Counted from the stretch's first letter, positions 7,289 through 16,976 are shown. The stretch is 45,466 nt of DNA from an uncultured Granulosicoccaceae bacterium (GCA_938028465.1 CALJAA010000007.1:1-45466), one strand, 5' to 3'. The notes: a model not told the origin generated them from the sequence alone. Numbers and translations: made by a program.

Positions 7289-9199
7289 ATGGCACTCATC
7301 AGAGGGCACGGGCTAACACTGGCATTCGGTGCCAGACCAGTGCTTGAACAAGCCGATATCACCATTCAAGCTGGGCAACGCATCGCGTTACTCGGGCGCA
7401 ATGGCGAGGGCAAATCAACACTATTGAAATTACTAGCCAACCAAATGCAGGCGGATAGTGGCGAGATTGTGCGCCGCACCGGATTAAACACGGCCTACTT
7501 ACCGCAGTCAGTGCCTACTGATCTAGAAGGCTCGGTTTATACCATCGTTGCATCGGGGCTGGGCCACATTGGCCAGATGCTAGCTCAGTATCACGAACTC
7601 TCTCTTAACTTTGATACCAGTGATGCCTATGCAAACAAGCTTGCGCGCTTACAAGATGAGATCGATACCAACAACGCTTGGGATCTCCCACAGCGGGTTG
7701 AACAGATCATCACCAAGATGTCGCTAAATGGTGACACCCTAATTGAAACACTATCAGGCGGTATGAAGCGCCGTGTCTTGTTAGCCAAAGCGTTGGTTAC
7801 TAAACCTGATTTGCTATTGCTGGACGAGCCCACTAACCACTTAGATATCGGCGCTATTGATTGGTTAGAAGGTTTATTAGCAGGGCTTGAATGCAGCTTA
7901 GTGTTTGTTAGTCACGACCGTTCATTTTTGAATGCCGTTGCGAATCACATCATCGAATTGGACAGAGGCAAGCTGCAATACTACCCCGGCAATTTTGCAA
8001 ACTACCTAGTTAAAAAACAAGAACACCTTGAAATTGAAGCCACACAAAACGCTTTGTTTGATAAAAAGCTAGCCCAAGAAGAAACGTGGATAAGACAAGG
8101 CATTAAAGCACGCCGCACCAGAAACGAAGGCCGCGTTCGAGCGCTAAAAGCATTACGTGAAGAATATCGCCAACGCCGTAACCGCAGTGGCTCTGCCAAT
8201 ATGACGGTTAACCAAGCCGAACGTTCAGGTAAAATGGTGTTTGAGGCCGAGAACGTCTCATTTGGCTATGACGACAACATGATCATTAATGATCTAAGCA
8301 TTACGGTGTTGCGTCAGGACCGTCTAGGCATTATCGGCCCAAATGGCTGTGGTAAATCCACACTGGTTAATTTACTAACTGAAAAGTTGCAACCGACCTC
8401 AGGCAGCCTACGCACCGGCACTCAACTAGAGATCGCCTACTTTGATCAGCTACGCGCAAACCTTGATCAAACCATGACGGCAGCCGAAAACGTAAGTGGC
8501 GGTAGTGACAACCTCCTGATCAATGGCCAACCTCGCCATATCATGAGCTACATGCAAGATTTCTTGTTTACCCCGGATCGCGCTCGCGCACCCATCACTG
8601 CACTGTCAGGTGGTGAAACTAGCCGCTTGATGTTAGCCAAGTTATTCTTACAACCATCAAACTTATTGATACTCGATGAGCCGAGTAACGATCTTGATAT
8701 CGAAACACTTGAGTTACTTGAACAACTCATACAGGACTACGCCGGCTCGGTAATCTTAATTAGCCACGATAGAGAGTTGCTCGATAATGTCGTAACACGT
8801 AGTTTGGTTTACCAACACTCGGGTAAATTCGTAGAAGTGATTGGTGGCTATGGTGATTTTTTACGCGAGATGAGCCAAAACTCATCGCTTGTTTCGGTAT
8901 TTGATAATAATGATGCCAACAACGCGAAAGCGCCAGTTGAAACCTCAACACCTAAAAAAGAAAAACCAAAAGCCAAACTGAGCTACAAGGTACAACGAGA
9001 ACTAGACGCCTTGCCTGAGCAAATCAGCAAGCTCGAATCCAAATTAGAAACCCTGCACGCGGCAATGGCTGCTTCAGATTTTTACGACGACAAAACCAAG
9101 GCAGAAAAAACCATCGCAGATAGCGATGAACTGCAAAAGGAACTTGATGCGGCGTATGCGCGTTGGGCTGAGATTGAGGAGATGATTGACGCTGGTTAG
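7289..9199 (+). CDS. uup: ABC-F ATPase Uup
   Basis: A 636-residue ABC-F protein with two ATPase domains and no membrane segments. Domain 1 has Walker A GRNGEGKST at 36-44, signature LSGGMKRR and Walker B LLLLDEPTNHLD. Domain 2 has Walker A GPNGCGKST near 350, signature LSGGETSR and Walker B LLILDEPSNDLD. The inter-domain linker has the KARRTRNEGRVRAL pattern typical of Uup. A charged helical end from about residue 580 matches the Uup C-terminal coiled coil that binds branched DNA. ABC-F proteins act on ribosomes, and Uup is also linked to transposon excision and replication-intermediate processing. Confidence 0.93.
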   Translation: MALIRGHGLTLAFGARPVLEQADITIQAGQRIALLGRNGEGKSTLLKLLANQMQADSGEIVRRTGLNTAYLPQSVPTDLEGSVYTIVASGLGHIGQMLAQYHELSLNFDTSDAYANKLARLQDEIDTNNAWDLPQRVEQIITKMSLNGDTLIETLSGGMKRRVLLAKALVTKPDLLLLDEPTNHLDIGAIDWLEGLLAGLECSLVFVSHDRSFLNAVANHIIELDRGKLQYYPGNFANYLVKKQEHLEIEATQNALFDKKLAQEETWIRQGIKARRTRNEGRVRALKALREEYRQRRNRSGSANMTVNQAERSGKMVFEAENVSFGYDDNMIINDLSITVLRQDRLGIIGPNGCGKSTLVNLLTEKLQPTSGSLRTGTQLEIAYFDQLRANLDQTMTAAENVSGGSDNLLINGQPRHIMSYMQDFLFTPDRARAPITALSGGETSRLMLAKLFLQPSNLLILDEPSNDLDIETLELLEQLIQDYAGSVILISHDRELLDNVVTRSLVYQHSGKFVEVIGGYGDFLREMSQNSSLVSVFDNNDANNAKAPVETSTPKKEKPKAKLSYKVQRELDALPEQISKLESKLETLHAAMAASDFYDDKTKAEKTIADSDELQKELDAAYARWAEIEEMIDAG

Positions 9200-9541
9200 C
9201 CGTCATCCCCACAAGTATTGTCATCCCCATGCTTTGCACAATAAACACCCAATATGGTCGTTTTTTGTGTGACACATTCGATGTTTATGTCAGCAAAGTT
9301 ACAATTCAAAATCTAAGTCATTGTTTTATATGATTATTAGTTCTTGATCGCGACACCCAATTCGTATACATTATGTATACAGGTTGGCTGCGACGGGTAA
9401 ATGCAATTACCAGCGCCATAAGCTGTTCTCAGAACGGCCTACCTGCGGTAATCAAATATCTGTTCTGTACAATGATTACACCAGTGACAATGGGGCATAA
9501 GGCCCTGCACTGCATCATAACTAAACACCCACGAGGATTGA
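9200..9541 (+). other. Intergenic region upstream of the betaine transporter
   Basis: This 342-base gap holds half-copies of the GTCATCCCCA repeat seen at 75-175 (around 9203-9230), a perfect 17-base palindrome at 9364-9380 and the leader of the osmolyte binding-protein gene. A possible -35 TTGATC at 9344-9349 pairs over 17 bases with TACATT at 9367-9372, placing the palindrome on the -10 element. No convincing gene is seen in it. Confidence 0.5.
9364..9380. promoter_or_regulatory. Candidate operator palindrome GTATACATTATGTATAC
   Basis: Two perfect 8-base arms, GTATACAT and ATGTATAC, flank a single T. It lies about 160 bases before the binding-protein start and overlaps the only plausible -10 element, the position expected for a repressor. 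GTATAC-type arms resemble sites of some GntR-family regulators, but no such regulator gene is adjacent, so the bound protein is unknown. Confidence 0.5.
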
Positions 9542-10549
9542 ATGAACAAATTTAAACAAGCCACTCTAGGCCTTGCTGCCTTAATGGGCTCTGGTTTTGC
9601 CGCCGCTGAATGCGGTGACATCCAGATCGCAGAATGGAACTGGGCATCAGGTGAACTGATGGCGAACGTTGACAAGATCATTCTTGAAGCCGGTTACGGC
9701 TGCAACGTTGAGCTGATTCCAGGCGCAACAACGACTACTTTTGCATCTATGAACGAAAAGGGTCAGCCGGATATCGCTGGTGAGCTCTGGATTAACGCAG
9801 TAATGGAGCCTCTAACAAAGGCAATGGACGAAGGTACATTGCACTCTGCCAACAGCGGACCGATTACTGAACTTGGTGAAGGCTGGTGGATTCCGCCTGC
9901 AACACTTGCAGCAAACCCAGATCTAAAAACCGTTCTTGATGTACTAGAACGCCCTGACCTATTCCCTGATGTTGAAGATCCAAGCAAAGGCGCTTTTATT
10001 GGTTGCCCGGCAGGTTGGGGTTGTCAGCTAGCTAACGCTAACCTATTCCGTGCATTTGATATGGAAGCCAAGGGTTGGAAACTGGTTGATCCAGGTTCAG
10101 CAGCAGGCCTTGACGGTTCAATGACTAAAGCAGTTGAGCGTGGCGAAAACTGGTTTGGTTACTACTGGTCACCTACTGCGATGATTGGCAAGCACAAGAT
10201 GGTTAAGCTTGACTGGGGTGTTGAATTCGCTGGTCGTGAAAACTGGGATGGCTGTATTGCTAAAGCTGAGCAAGATTGCGCAGATCCAAAGCAATCTGCT
10301 TGGACAGATTCTGAAGTCCACACTGTTGTTACTGACGATTTCAAAACTAAAGCTGGTGACGAAGTAATGGGTTACCTAAGCAGCCGCGTATTCCCGGGTG
10401 TTGTTATGAATGGCATGTTGGTATACATGGCTGATAACCAAGCCGGTGGTGAAGACGCAGCAATTGAATTCCTACTGACTCAAGGTGATGTTTGGGAAAG
10501 CTGGGTTGGTGCTGACGTAGCAGGCAAAGTTAAAGCAGCTCTTAACTAA
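9542..10549 (+). CDS. Glycine-betaine/choline-type ABC binding protein
   Basis: A 335-residue periplasmic binding protein of the OpuAC/ProX family with a Sec signal peptide ending near GFAAAE. GAGGATTG gives a good ribosome-binding site directly before the ATG. The mature protein starts with a Trp-rich strand (IAEWNWASGE) and has many Trp residues (GWWIPP, WFGYYWSP) suited to an aromatic cage for quaternary-amine ligands, plus four Cys that could form disulfides. It is the first gene of a three-gene importer. A strong terminator hairpin follows it, so it is probably made in excess over the membrane parts. The exact ligand (choline, glycine betaine, proline betaine or another) cannot be read from sequence. 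Confidence 0.88.
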   Translation: MNKFKQATLGLAALMGSGFAAAECGDIQIAEWNWASGELMANVDKIILEAGYGCNVELIPGATTTTFASMNEKGQPDIAGELWINAVMEPLTKAMDEGTLHSANSGPITELGEGWWIPPATLAANPDLKTVLDVLERPDLFPDVEDPSKGAFIGCPAGWGCQLANANLFRAFDMEAKGWKLVDPGSAAGLDGSMTKAVERGENWFGYYWSPTAMIGKHKMVKLDWGVEFAGRENWDGCIAKAEQDCADPKQSAWTDSEVHTVVTDDFKTKAGDEVMGYLSSRVFPGVVMNGMLVYMADNQAGGEDAAIEFLLTQGDVWESWVGADVAGKVKAALN

Positions 10550-10583
10550 ACCGTACACTGCACTAATTAGTAACGTTTAAACT

Positions 10584-10615
10584 AAAGCCCACCCATGAAC
10601 ATGGGTGGGCTTTTT
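10584..10615 (+). terminator. Intra-operon terminator after the binding-protein gene
   Basis: A perfect 13-bp stem (10584-10596 with 10601-10613, loop GAAC) is followed by T residues. It lies between the binding-protein stop and the permease start. Partial read-through would give much binding protein and little permease and ATPase. Confidence 0.9.
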
Positions 10616-10636
10616 CATTTTTATTAGAGGAATTTC

Positions 10637-11530
10637 ATGGATTTCTGGACCAATAAGTTTCCCGAGATGGGAAGAACCGATCTGCGCGATCTCAAAAAAG
10701 GCATTGACGCCGCGTTTCGCGATTTTTCCCGAGCTTACGGCGAAAACATGGAAGACTTTTTCCACCCCTTGCTCCAGTTTCTTGTGTGGTTAGAAAAGCT
10801 ATTGTTAGCCGCACCATGGCCAGTAATCATCATTATCGCAGCAGCCTTAGCGTGGTTAGGTGCGCGAAGCATATCGATCGTGATTGGCACCATACTTTCA
10901 TTTTTAGCCATTGGCTATTTCGGCATGTGGGAAGACACTATGTCGACACTTGCCATCATCTCCGTATCAACACTTGTGTGTATTGCTTTAGGCATACCGC
11001 TGGGTATCTTGATGGCGCGCTCTGAAAGAGTGCAATCAATCATCACCCCAGTGTTAGACGTCATGCAAACGATACCCGCCTTCGTCTACCTTATCCCCGT
11101 AGTTATGCTGCTCGGAATTGGCAAGGTGCCAGGCTTGATAGCTGTTTGTATTTACGCAATGCCACCCGTTGTTCGTCTCACCAATCTGGGCATACGATTG
11201 GTAGAAAAAGAAGCATTAGAAGCTGCTGACGCATTTGGCGCTAGCTACAAACAACGACTATTCGGTGTACAAATACCATTGGCACTACCCAACATATTCG
11301 CCGGCGTTAACCAAACCATCATGATGGCTCTCGCCATGGTTGTTATCGCATCCATGATCGGTGTAGCAGGCCTAGGTGTTCCTGTACTGCGCGCTATCTC
11401 CAATCAGTACTTAGCACTAGGCATGATGAACGGCTTGGCAATTGTTGCCCTGGCAATTATCTTTGATCGAGTCTCACAAAGCTTCGGTAACCGCCTGCAG
11501 CGTCACCGCCAAGGAGCACAGCATGACTGA
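10637..11530 (+). CDS. ProW-type betaine ABC permease
   Basis: A 297-residue inner-membrane permease. After an amphipathic N-terminal segment of about 55 residues come multiple hydrophobic helices. The ATPase-docking EAA loop is visible as EALEAADAFGASYKQRLFGVQIPLALP (split here: EALEAADAFGAS, then IPLALPNIFAG). AGAGGAA precedes the ATG at a good distance. The stop overlaps the start of the ATPase gene (ATG at 11523), so the two are translationally coupled. It would form the channel for the binding protein encoded upstream. Confidence 0.88.
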   Translation: MDFWTNKFPEMGRTDLRDLKKGIDAAFRDFSRAYGENMEDFFHPLLQFLVWLEKLLLAAPWPVIIIIAAALAWLGARSISIVIGTILSFLAIGYFGMWEDTMSTLAIISVSTLVCIALGIPLGILMARSERVQSIITPVLDVMQTIPAFVYLIPVVMLLGIGKVPGLIAVCIYAMPPVVRLTNLGIRLVEKEALEAADAFGASYKQRLFGVQIPLALPNIFAGVNQTIMMALAMVVIASMIGVAGLGVPVLRAISNQYLALGMMNGLAIVALAIIFDRVSQSFGNRLQRHRQGAQHD

Positions 11531-12569
11531 TACTAAAATTGCGATAAGCAACCTGTACAAAATATTTGGCCGAGATCCAGCAAATGCGCTAGAGCTAGTT
11601 AAAAACGGTGTCGGTAAACAAGAGCTTCTAGAAAAACATGATCATGTTTTAGGTTTATCAGATATCAACCTAGAAATACCTGCCAAAGGTATTTCTGTGA
11701 TCATGGGTTTGTCAGGTTCAGGCAAATCAACATTGATTCGACACATCAACCGTTTAATTGAACCAACTGCAGGATCGATGATGGTTGATGGCGATGACGT
11801 ACTCGCGATGAACAAAGAACAACTCATCGATTTCCGCCGTCACAAAGCTTCCATGGTATTTCAGAAGTTCGGTCTACACGTGCATCGCACGGTGGCAGAA
11901 AATGTAGCGTACGGTTTAATCGTTCAAGGCCAAGGTAAGAAAGAAGCTAAGGCAAAAAGCCACAAGTGGTTAGAGCGTGTTGGCCTAGCAGGCTTCGAGG
12001 AACATTTTCCTAGCCAGCTATCTGGCGGTATGCAGCAACGCGTTGGCTTAGCCCGCGCATTAGCAACCGATGCCGAAATCCTATTAATGGACGAAGCTTT
12101 CTCTGCACTCGATCCACTAATCAGAACCGACATGCAAGATGTCTTGTTAGATCTACAAAAAGATCTGCACAAAACCATCGTGTTTATTACACATGATTTG
12201 GATGAAGCACTACGGATAGGTGACAGGATTGCGATCCTACGCGACGGTCAGATGATCCAACAAGGTGACCCTCAGCACATCATCATTCACCCCGCAGATG
12301 ATTATATTTTTGACTTTGTTAAAGATATCAATCGAGGCCGTGTACTGCAGGTTGGTACGATTATGACAAAGGACCAGAGTCGCTCTACCGTGACAATCCC
12401 TAGCGATATGGTACTAGAAGAAGCACTCCAAACCGTTGCGACCATTGACGGGCAAAGTGCTAATATCGTTAATGCTAGCGATCAGGTGGTCGGCAGTATA
12501 TCGCTTGATCAAATCGTAAAAGGCCTAGCGCGGCCAGAAGTAGAAGCACAGGCTGGTCAATACCGATAA
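11523..12569 (+). CDS. ProV-type betaine ABC ATPase with C-terminal CBS region
   Basis: A 348-residue ATPase. The ATG at 11523 overlaps the permease stop; an in-frame ATG at 11442 would run 81 bases into the permease and is rejected. The protein has the family N-terminal stretch before the core ([13 protein letters not shown]), Walker [10 protein letters not shown], signature LSGGMQQR, Walker [14 protein letters not shown] and H-loop FITHDLDEA. About 90 C-terminal residues resemble the CBS regulatory region that senses ionic strength in OpuA/ProV transporters. Its Walker B has DEAF where its counterpart at 15821-16879 has DEPF. Confidence 0.9.
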   Translation: MTDTKIAISNLYKIFGRDPANALELVKNGVGKQELLEKHDHVLGLSDINLEIPAKGISVIMGLSGSGKSTLIRHINRLIEPTAGSMMVDGDDVLAMNKEQLIDFRRHKASMVFQKFGLHVHRTVAENVAYGLIVQGQGKKEAKAKSHKWLERVGLAGFEEHFPSQLSGGMQQRVGLARALATDAEILLMDEAFSALDPLIRTDMQDVLLDLQKDLHKTIVFITHDLDEALRIGDRIAILRDGQMIQQGDPQHIIIHPADDYIFDFVKDINRGRVLQVGTIMTKDQSRSTVTIPSDMVLEEALQTVATIDGQSANIVNASDQVVGSISLDQIVKGLARPEVEAQAGQYR

Positions 12570-12602
12570 TTTTATTAAAAGGTATTCATATTAACGAAAT
12601 CA

Positions 12603-12630
12603 AAAGCCCTCGTCTCGAGGGCTTTTTTTT
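12603..12630 (+). terminator. Terminator of the plus-strand betaine transporter operon
   Basis: A perfect 10-bp stem (AAAGCCCTCG with CGAGGGCTTT, loop TCT) runs into eight T residues in all. It lies 33 bases after the ATPase stop. Confidence 0.92.
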
Positions 12631-12749
12631 GCTCCAATCATTACACTGGTGGCCATCCGTCATTCAGGGGTTCACGCACAACATCACCAGCCACAACTAC
12701 CGATTCGTATTGGCATAGGCGCTTTCATCAAACAATCCGCTTTCAACAA

Positions 12750-13667
12750 CTAAACAGATACAGTTGAAGCGGCAATCTTTGATTCAGCACGTAAATTAAC
12801 GACGTTGGCAATAAAAATAATAAACGCGCCAACAAACACCGATAATAATAGTGGCTCGTCGTAAAGCATGTAGCCAATAACCGCGATCAAGGGCAAGCGT
12901 AAAAATTCAAGCGGTGTAACAACCGTTGCCGGTGCTATCTGCAACGCATTAGTAATACAAAAATGCGCAACCAAGCCACAAACACCCACCAAAGCAGCCC
13001 AGTACCATGTTTGGCTATTCAACATAGTGATCTCACCATCGTAGCCTGCGCACACCAATCCAAATAGACCTTGCAAGCACACCAACCAAAATAAGATACA
13101 AGTAACTGTTTCAGTGCGTGCGAGTATTTTTGTGCTTAGCACGGTACCCGCAAAACCCACAGCGCATAGCGCGGCCGCTACTGTTGCTCTATTCAATACG
13201 GCAATATCAGGGCGCGCAACAATAAGCACACCAATAAAACCAATAACTACAACCATCACACGAGTTACCGTCCACTTCTCTTGCAATACAAATGGTGCTA
13301 ACAAGGCAACCCAAAGTGGCGTTGAAAATTCAAATGCAAACAGTTGAGACAGGGGAATCAGTGCAACAGCAAACAACCACAAATTTTGCCCGGTAAAGTG
13401 GCAGACATTACGTACGATATGCAGCTTGGCTTTACTCGCATTAATTTGACCTAAGGTGCCGACTTTCCAAGCAACAGCCGTAACGATAGCAATGCCAAGG
13501 ATCGAGCGATACAACATGATCTCAAAGGTATCGAGGTGCCCTGCCAATGAACGCCCAGCAATAGCCATCAGCGTAAAGCTGATCATGGCTCCGACCATCC
13601 AGAATGCGGCTTTGATTGGATTGGAGTTAATAACGGTACTAGACTCTGTATATAGGCCAAGGCCCAC
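12750..13667 (-). CDS. EamA/DMT family transporter
   Basis: A 305-residue membrane protein with about ten hydrophobic helices in two similar halves, the layout of EamA drug/metabolite transporters. The second half shows the usual PLEFLRLPLIAVIGYMLYDEP segment and the end is short and polar. The longest frame starts at a GTG (13667) without a clear ribosome-binding site, so the true start may be a few codons further in. Substrate unknown. It sits between the two osmolyte importers and is divergent from the glycosylase-like gene, with only 67 bases between starts. Confidence 0.82.
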   Translation of the reverse strand: MGLGLYTESSTVINSNPIKAAFWMVGAMISFTLMAIAGRSLAGHLDTFEIMLYRSILGIAIVTAVAWKVGTLGQINASKAKLHIVRNVCHFTGQNLWLFAVALIPLSQLFAFEFSTPLWVALLAPFVLQEKWTVTRVMVVVIGFIGVLIVARPDIAVLNRATVAAALCAVGFAGTVLSTKILARTETVTCILFWLVCLQGLFGLVCAGYDGEITMLNSQTWYWAALVGVCGLVAHFCITNALQIAPATVVTPLEFLRLPLIAVIGYMLYDEPLLLSVFVGAFIIFIANVVNLRAESKIAASTVSV

Positions 13668-13734
13668 GGCGGCATACCCGCCTAGTTAAATAGCTATCAG
13701 GCTATAACGGGACTAAGAGTAATACACTAGTCAA

Positions 13735-14322
13735 ATGTCGAAATCGAGTCTAACAACTTTACTGCGTAACGTCAGAGCCTGTGACGTTTGTACGAAAGAC
13801 CTGCCACTTGGTCCAAGACCGGTACTGCAGCTTAGCAAACAGTCAAGAATACTAATTGCTGGACAAGCACCGGGTAGTAAGGTACATAAAACAGGTATTC
13901 CCTTCGACGATCCAAGCGGCAAGCGATTGCGAGAATGGCTAGACGTTACCAACAAGCAGTTCTACGATCCAAAGCAGTTTGCCATTTTACCCATGGGCTT
14001 TTGTTTTCCTGGCACCGGTAAATCAGGTGACTTCCCACCCCGGCCAGAGTGCGCCGTTAAATGGCGAAAGCCTTTGCTAGACGCGATGGATAATCTGCAA
14101 ATCACTTTGGTGATTGGCCAGTACGCTCAACGCTATCATCTGCCAGACAATAAAGGATCGGTTACGGAAATAGTGGCAGCTTATAAAGATATCGGCCCAT
14201 CAATTATTCCGCTCCCACACCCTAGCCCGCGCAATAATCGATGGCTTAAGAATAATCCGTGGTTTGAAGCTGAACTCCTGCCCTATCTCCAGGAAAGAGT
14301 TAGGCAGGCGTTGGCTGCATAA
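13735..14322 (+). CDS. Uracil-DNA-glycosylase superfamily protein
   Basis: A 195-residue protein of the uracil-DNA-glycosylase fold. It has the motif GQAPGSKVHKTGIPFDDPSG near residues 43-62, where the family water-activating region lies, and the LPHPSPRN motif near 162-169 with the conserved histidine. Two Cys (CDVC, 16-19) near the N-terminus recall the metal-binding residues of family 4/5 enzymes, although a full iron-sulfur set is not obvious. It probably removes uracil or a related lesion from DNA. It converges on the betaine permease gene, with 8 bases between the stops. Confidence 0.78.
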   Translation: MSKSSLTTLLRNVRACDVCTKDLPLGPRPVLQLSKQSRILIAGQAPGSKVHKTGIPFDDPSGKRLREWLDVTNKQFYDPKQFAILPMGFCFPGTGKSGDFPPRPECAVKWRKPLLDAMDNLQITLVIGQYAQRYHLPDNKGSVTEIVAAYKDIGPSIIPLPHPSPRNNRWLKNNPWFEAELLPYLQERVRQALAA

Positions 14323-14330
14323 ACTGACAA

Positions 14331-15824
14331 CTACTCGCGCCTACCCTGAACAATCCTATCCAAAATCATCGCGCAAAAGAGGATCGCAAAACCTGCCAGT
14401 ATCCCTTGCCCAACAGATGCATACTGCAACGCTTCAAGGACATCTTCGCCTAAGCCTTTCGCACCAATCAACGACGCTACAACAACCATTGCCAAACTCA
14501 GCATTATAGTTTGATTGATACCAGCCAAAATGGAAGGAGCTGCAAGAGGCAAATCTACCTTAGTTAGTAGATACCACTTAGACGCACCATAAGCGATTGC
14601 AGCCTCTCGTATTGAATCAGGCACACCGCGCAAACCCAACACCGTTAAACGCACAACTGGCGTACCACCAAAAATCATTGTGGTAACAACAGCAGCAGGC
14701 TTACCCGTACCGAAAAATGCAATGACCGGAATCATAAACACAAACGCTGGCATGGTTTGCATGAAATCCATAATAGGACGAATGAACGAATACAGTCGCG
14801 GCCTACGTGCGCAAAACAAACCAACCGGGATACCAATCGCAATTGATATACAGGCTGCTGTACCGAGCAATGCAAGCGTAGTCATGGCCTTTGTCCAAAA
14901 TCCAAGGAAACCCATGTAAGCAAGAAAGCCAGTAGCGGCAATGGCTGGACGGCTGCCGGCAGACAACCAAGTTAGTAGAATAATAGAGCTTGCGATAACT
15001 GGCCAAGGTGTATTGACAAACACCACCTCAAGTGCATCGAGTACCGAGCGGATGCCATAGGTAATCAGATCAAAAAACCACTCACCCGACTCAATGATAA
15101 AATTGAAAAACTTCTCTACGGCCGCTATCGCACCTAAGCGAATATCAGGGCTAGTCGGAAAGTCCGCCATCCAATTGTATGCACCTGGAAAACTATAATG
15201 AACAACGCAAAGCGCAATAACCAAAAACGCGAAGGCTGCACTAACAGCGGTACGGAACGGTGAAAGCCCAGATCTAATGGTTTTGTCCGAAAGCCATGCC
15301 GAAAAACGCTTCTCCAACACGGTGTTGGCCATAATGCCTTCGATTAGCTTGATTACCAGCAACGCCCCAGCACCGAACATAGCTACATCAATAGCACCTG
15401 CCTCTGCAATCGTAACTTCAGCACGGATGCCGCCAATCGCCTCTTCTAGTGATGCAATGGTGCGTTCAAATACCGCAACGTTATCAGCTTGCTTTTCAAC
15501 CGCGGCTGCTAACTGCTCTTTACGAAATGCAAGCGTACCTTCAATCTGTGCGATACGGTCGCGTGCTTCAGCACCTAAATCACCAAACAAACCTCTGCCC
15601 AGTTGAATAAAGGCGAATGTTTCGAGTAATAAAAACGGCAAGCCCCAATTCCATAAACCGCGCATGCCATACCAAACTGGGCCAAGCAGTGCCGCAACCC
15701 AATTAAACGTCCAGGTGAATTTTGCACTCGATCCAATCTTGTCGAAGTTTCGCTGATAATAATCAGGGTTGGTTTCAACAAACTCGTTCAGCTGCACTCG
15801 CTTTTCTGTTTCAACACTGCTCAC
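14331..15824 (-). CDS. Betaine-type ABC permease with a long N-terminal extension
   Basis: A 497-residue protein, much longer than the 297-residue permease at 10637-11530. Residues 1-70 (YYQRNFDKIG, then GPVWYGMRGLWNWG) resemble the small DUF2628-type membrane domain. A coiled-coil-like stretch at about 82-140 and further membrane helices follow. The permease core occupies about 285-495, with the EAA loop near IREAAIAYGASKWYLL and DLPLAAPSILAG. It overlaps the ATPase gene by 4 bases (ATGA), so the two are coupled. It forms the channel of the minus-strand importer. The extension could sense or localise; that is inference. Confidence 0.85.
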   Translation of the reverse strand: MSSVETEKRVQLNEFVETNPDYYQRNFDKIGSSAKFTWTFNWVAALLGPVWYGMRGLWNWGLPFLLLETFAFIQLGRGLFGDLGAEARDRIAQIEGTLAFRKEQLAAAVEKQADNVAVFERTIASLEEAIGGIRAEVTIAEAGAIDVAMFGAGALLVIKLIEGIMANTVLEKRFSAWLSDKTIRSGLSPFRTAVSAAFAFLVIALCVVHYSFPGAYNWMADFPTSPDIRLGAIAAVEKFFNFIIESGEWFFDLITYGIRSVLDALEVVFVNTPWPVIASSIILLTWLSAGSRPAIAATGFLAYMGFLGFWTKAMTTLALLGTAACISIAIGIPVGLFCARRPRLYSFIRPIMDFMQTMPAFVFMIPVIAFFGTGKPAAVVTTMIFGGTPVVRLTVLGLRGVPDSIREAAIAYGASKWYLLTKVDLPLAAPSILAGINQTIMLSLAMVVVASLIGAKGLGEDVLEALQYASVGQGILAGFAILFCAMILDRIVQGRRE

Positions 15825-16879
15825 GAGGTTTCTGTCCCTTCTATAACGGTGCGTAGTAGGTCGGAGCGTGTTACCGCACCTATACGGTCACCAGCATCAT
15901 TAATAATGGCTGCAGCTTCTTCTGTCGATATCGCTGCACTGATCAAATCACCTAGGTGCGCGTTCTCCGGAAACTCTAAGGCATCCGATGAGAGCTGTCC
16001 GTTTTGCGATTCAAATTCACGTAGTGGCTGCATGATCGCATGTGCACGCACCACCTTAAGTCGCGAGATACCAGCCACAAAGTCGGCAACGTATTCATCA
16101 GCGGGATGCATGACGATTTCTTCGGGCGTGCCCGTCTGTACAACAATGCCATCACGCATAATGGCGATACGGTCACCAATACGTACCGCTTCATCTAAGT
16201 CGTGCGTGATGAACACCGTGGTTTTGTTCATGTTGGCCGCAAGCGCCATAAATTCAGTTTGTAGTTGGCGTCTGATTAACGGGTCCAGCGCTGAAAAGGG
16301 CTCGTCCATTAAGAGTATTTCAGGGTCAGCGGCTAAGGCTCGTGCTAACCCAACGCGTTGTTGCATACCGCCAGAGAGCTCATGTGCGTACTTATTACCC
16401 CAACCATTTAGCTCGACTAGTTCGAGTGTGCGTTCGGCTACATCCATGCGTTTGTTTTTACTAACGCCTCTGATCTCTAGTGGCAGGGCGACATTATCCA
16501 ATACTGAGCGATGAGGCATCAATGCAAAGTTCTGAAACACCATCGCAATATGTTCATTTCTGAAGGTACGTAGTGCAGGAGGCGCCATCGACATGATGTC
16601 CTCCCCATTTACGATCACACTACCTTCGGTGGGTTCTAATAGTCGATTAATATGGCGAACCAGAGTTGATTTGCCCGAACCTGATAAACCCATAACGCAA
16701 AATATTTCGCCAGGTTTAATTTGCATATTGGCATCAGCAACACCAACAACGCAGTCGTATTTTTCGTGTACTGCTTTTTTCGATAAATTGTTTTCGCGGA
16801 TATCAGCAACGGCTTGCTTAGCCTTGTCGCCAAACACCTTCCAAACACCAGCTATCTCTATTGCGTATTCCTGACTCAC
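15821..16879 (-). CDS. ProV-type betaine ABC ATPase
   Basis: A 352-residue ATPase with Walker [10 protein letters not shown], signature LSGGMQQR, Walker B ILLMDEPFSALDP, H-loop FITHDLDEA and a C-terminal CBS-like region. The start is placed at GTG 16879 because AGAGG lies 5 bases upstream and the protein then begins MSQEYAIEIAGVWKVFG; the longer frame from a TTG at 16912 begins inside a stem-loop. It is the middle gene of binding protein, ATPase, permease on the minus strand, a different gene order from the plus-strand system. Confidence 0.9.
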   Translation of the reverse strand: MSQEYAIEIAGVWKVFGDKAKQAVADIRENNLSKKAVHEKYDCVVGVADANMQIKPGEIFCVMGLSGSGKSTLVRHINRLLEPTEGSVIVNGEDIMSMAPPALRTFRNEHIAMVFQNFALMPHRSVLDNVALPLEIRGVSKNKRMDVAERTLELVELNGWGNKYAHELSGGMQQRVGLARALAADPEILLMDEPFSALDPLIRRQLQTEFMALAANMNKTTVFITHDLDEAVRIGDRIAIMRDGIVVQTGTPEEIVMHPADEYVADFVAGISRLKVVRAHAIMQPLREFESQNGQLSSDALEFPENAHLGDLISAAISTEEAAAIINDAGDRIGAVTRSDLLRTVIEGTETS

Positions 16880-16896
16880 CGGTGCCTCTGTAGTTT

Positions 16897-16924
16897 GATG
16901 GGTATCACACAAGTGATACCCATC
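16897..16924 (-). promoter_or_regulatory. Stem-loop between binding-protein and ATPase genes
   Basis: A perfect 12-bp stem (16897-16908 with 16913-16924) with a 4-base loop. On the transcribed minus strand no T-run follows, so it is unlikely to be a classical terminator. It more likely shields the 3' end of the binding-protein message or hinders read-through, the same outcome as the terminator at 10584-10615. Confidence 0.7.
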
Positions 16925-16976
16925 CTTTTCATCTTTTAAACAAGTTTGTTCTTGTTAGCGATTAAAAAAAGCGTTG

